Shown piece after piece: positions 63,130-64,000 of a stretch of 64,000 nt of DNA; positions within the stretch are counted from its first letter, which is position 1; every line of letters starts with the position of its first letter. The stretch comes from Paenibacillus foliorum (GTDB lineage: Bacteria; Bacillota; Bacilli; Paenibacillales; NBRC-103111), in assembly GCF_013141765.1 (NCBI RefSeq), contig NZ_WHOD01000066.1, forward strand, positions 1 through 64,000, in the 5' to 3' direction. The notes beneath the pieces are model-generated. The model ran no database searches and was not told the origin of the DNA. It saw only the letters and a program-made list of their open reading frames with translations. The position numbers were made by a program, and so were the translations under genes.

Positions 63130-63647
63130 TAGATTTCTCTTTCTCCATTCATCATAGCCAAAAGGCCTGCGCCGATCCCTCATTCATACCCGTAATCTAT
63201 AATTGTCGATTCAACTATAAACTAATCCTTTATAGGCATCCGACTTGTAAATCTGCTTCTCTTCTTCTAATTGCTCAAGCTCATCTTCCAAACACTCTTT
63301 CGTTGTTAACATATCCAATTACGCTTTCTAGAAGATAATGAGTTCCTAATTGTCCCGCCATTTTACATTTCCTTCTCTTTAAAAGATAGAATGAGGTGAA
63401 TCTATGTTTTAATATTCCCATACACAAATAATGCTATTTGAATTATTATACTAGAGTAAAATTCATATCTATTATTTTTAAATTACAGTGCTTTCTTAGT
63501 ATATAGTTACCATTGATTTTAACTGTGTCTTCATTAAAGGTATCTATTGATCAAACCACACTTCAACCTTACTTTTTAAATAGATTTACTTTTCAATTTC
63601 GGAATCAGAACTTATAGTCCTTATTTTCATCGTCCCCTCCAATATTA
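63130..63647. other. Decayed or empty DNA
   Basis: Only tiny frames. On the minus strand a 26-codon frame with GAAGGAA upstream (start about 63,362) and an overlapping 33-codon frame occur, but neither has a recognisable product. A+T rich from 63,400. Confidence 0.3.
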
Positions 63648-63679
63648 AAAGGTGTTGCGTATTTAATAGCAACACCTTT
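63648..63679 (-). terminator. Terminator of the right-edge gene
   Basis: A perfect 11-bp stem (63648-63658 with 63669-63679), 10-nt loop, T-run on the minus strand. It lies 8 bp beyond the stop of the partial gene. Confidence 0.75.
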
Positions 63680-63686
63680 ATTGTTG

Positions 63687-64000
63687 TTAATTTACAACTT
63701 CAAGTTCATCAAGAGAGAGTGTTTTGAAGAACTCCTCTATTTCACGATATGTAAGATTCTCTGCACTTAGAGTATTACTTATATGTTCCTTTGTGAATAA
63801 ATCGAAACCCTGGTCTTTTACTAATACTGCTCTTATTTTTCTTAGCACTCCTGCTGTCTTTAATGCTAATTCACGAATTGAGCCGCAGTTAATATGATAA
63901 AGCTCTCTTGAATGTGGCAAAGCATCTTTTCGAATTGTACTTTTATGACTAATTAAAATAGCATCGATGTTCGAATCCTCAGGTACATTACAATTTTCGA
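63687..64000 (-). CDS. C-terminal part of a hypothetical protein, cut by the window edge
   Basis: The minus-strand frame is open from the right edge to a stop at 63,687, so at least 103 residues of a larger protein are present (SNIDAILISHKSTIRKDAL, CGSIRELALKTAGVLRKIRA, LTYREIEEFFKTLSLDELEV). The TTG at 63,920 has no ribosome binding site, which supports a start outside the window. No family recognised. Confidence 0.6.
   Translation of the reverse strand, partial: ENCNVPEDSNIDAILISHKSTIRKDALPHSRELYHINCGSIRELALKTAGVLRKIRAVLVKDQGFDLFTKEHISNTLSAENLTYREIEEFFKTLSLDELEVVN

Noticed and set aside
63063..63338. Plus-strand frame of 91 codons after the IS fragment
   Set aside because: No ribosome binding site, low-complexity hydrophobic C-terminus, lies in decayed DNA, and its first 25 codons may belong to another lost gene.

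Overview
The window looks like chromosome from a low-GC Gram-positive bacterium of the Paenibacillus/Bacillales type. The signs are strong GGAGG-type ribosome binding sites, common GTG and TTG starts, an S-layer-homology surface protein, copper-amine-oxidase-N-domain proteins, a CcpA-type cre site, and U-tract terminators closing most minus-strand units. Nearly all genes lie on the minus strand. Positions 8-33 kb are moderately G+C rich and look like host DNA. Positions 44-64 kb are visibly A+T richer and full of mobile and defence genes.

Layout. (1) 0.3-7.5 kb: a cyclic-dinucleotide (GEMM-I/c-di-GMP-I class) riboswitch with its own terminator precedes a PAS-GGDEF-EAL-PilZ signalling protein, which is followed within 37 bp by a large leucine-rich-repeat/SLH surface protein. 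(2) 7.8-10 kb: an OmpR-type two-component pair. (3) 10.1-22.5 kb: a ten-gene exopolysaccharide operon with a membrane-anchored glycosidase-like protein, HEAT-repeat protein, HasA/PgaC-type glycosyltransferase, a receiver protein with Glu in place of the phospho-acceptor Asp, a UDP-sugar dehydrogenase, GlmS, a single-domain GlmU-type uridylyltransferase, an internally deleted glmM, and two exported proteins. It appears to supply UDP-GlcNAc and a UDP-uronate to a membrane synthase. (4) 23-26 kb: an unusually long UxaA/GarD-family protein with an upstream cre site. (5) 26.3-29.5 kb: nrtR-prs-nadV, an NAD salvage operon whose pair of enzymes resembles phage NAD-reconstitution pathways. (6) 29.6-32.7 kb: RNA repair genes rtcB, a broken AAA+ ATPase, kptA and tatD. 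(7) 33.3-35.2 kb: a phosphorothioate-type HNH restriction enzyme and a divergent XRE regulator pair with mirrored operators.

(8) 35.6-60.2 kb: a serially built defence island. Island A (35,577-44,824) carries a complete type I restriction-modification system, a winged-helix protein and an intact large serine recombinase. Island C (about 50,822-60,204) carries a four-gene Lamassu/ABC-three-component-like system (MBL hydrolase, trypsin-like protease, middle component, SMC ATPase), a small resolvase and the C-terminal relic of a second large serine recombinase. Both islands are bounded by recognisable attL/attR sites sharing a CATGT core, and joining their ends in silico rebuilds near-perfect dyad attP sites. 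Between them (44.9-50.7 kb) lies a block of ten mostly uncharacterised genes with predicted nuclease, metallopeptidase, HEPN-like, uracil-glycosylase-like and small membrane products. Two exact-phase 182-bp tandem repeats edged by att cores sit at the left end of island C.

(9) 60.2-64 kb: a bacterial NACHT (NLR-like) NTPase, then decayed resolvase and insertion-sequence fragments and a gene running off the right edge.

The best candidates for something undescribed are the 44.9-50.7 kb gene block and the nested att/182-bp repeat architecture. The riboswitch-controlled signalling/adhesin operon and the chromosomal nrtR-prs-nadV operon also deserve attention.
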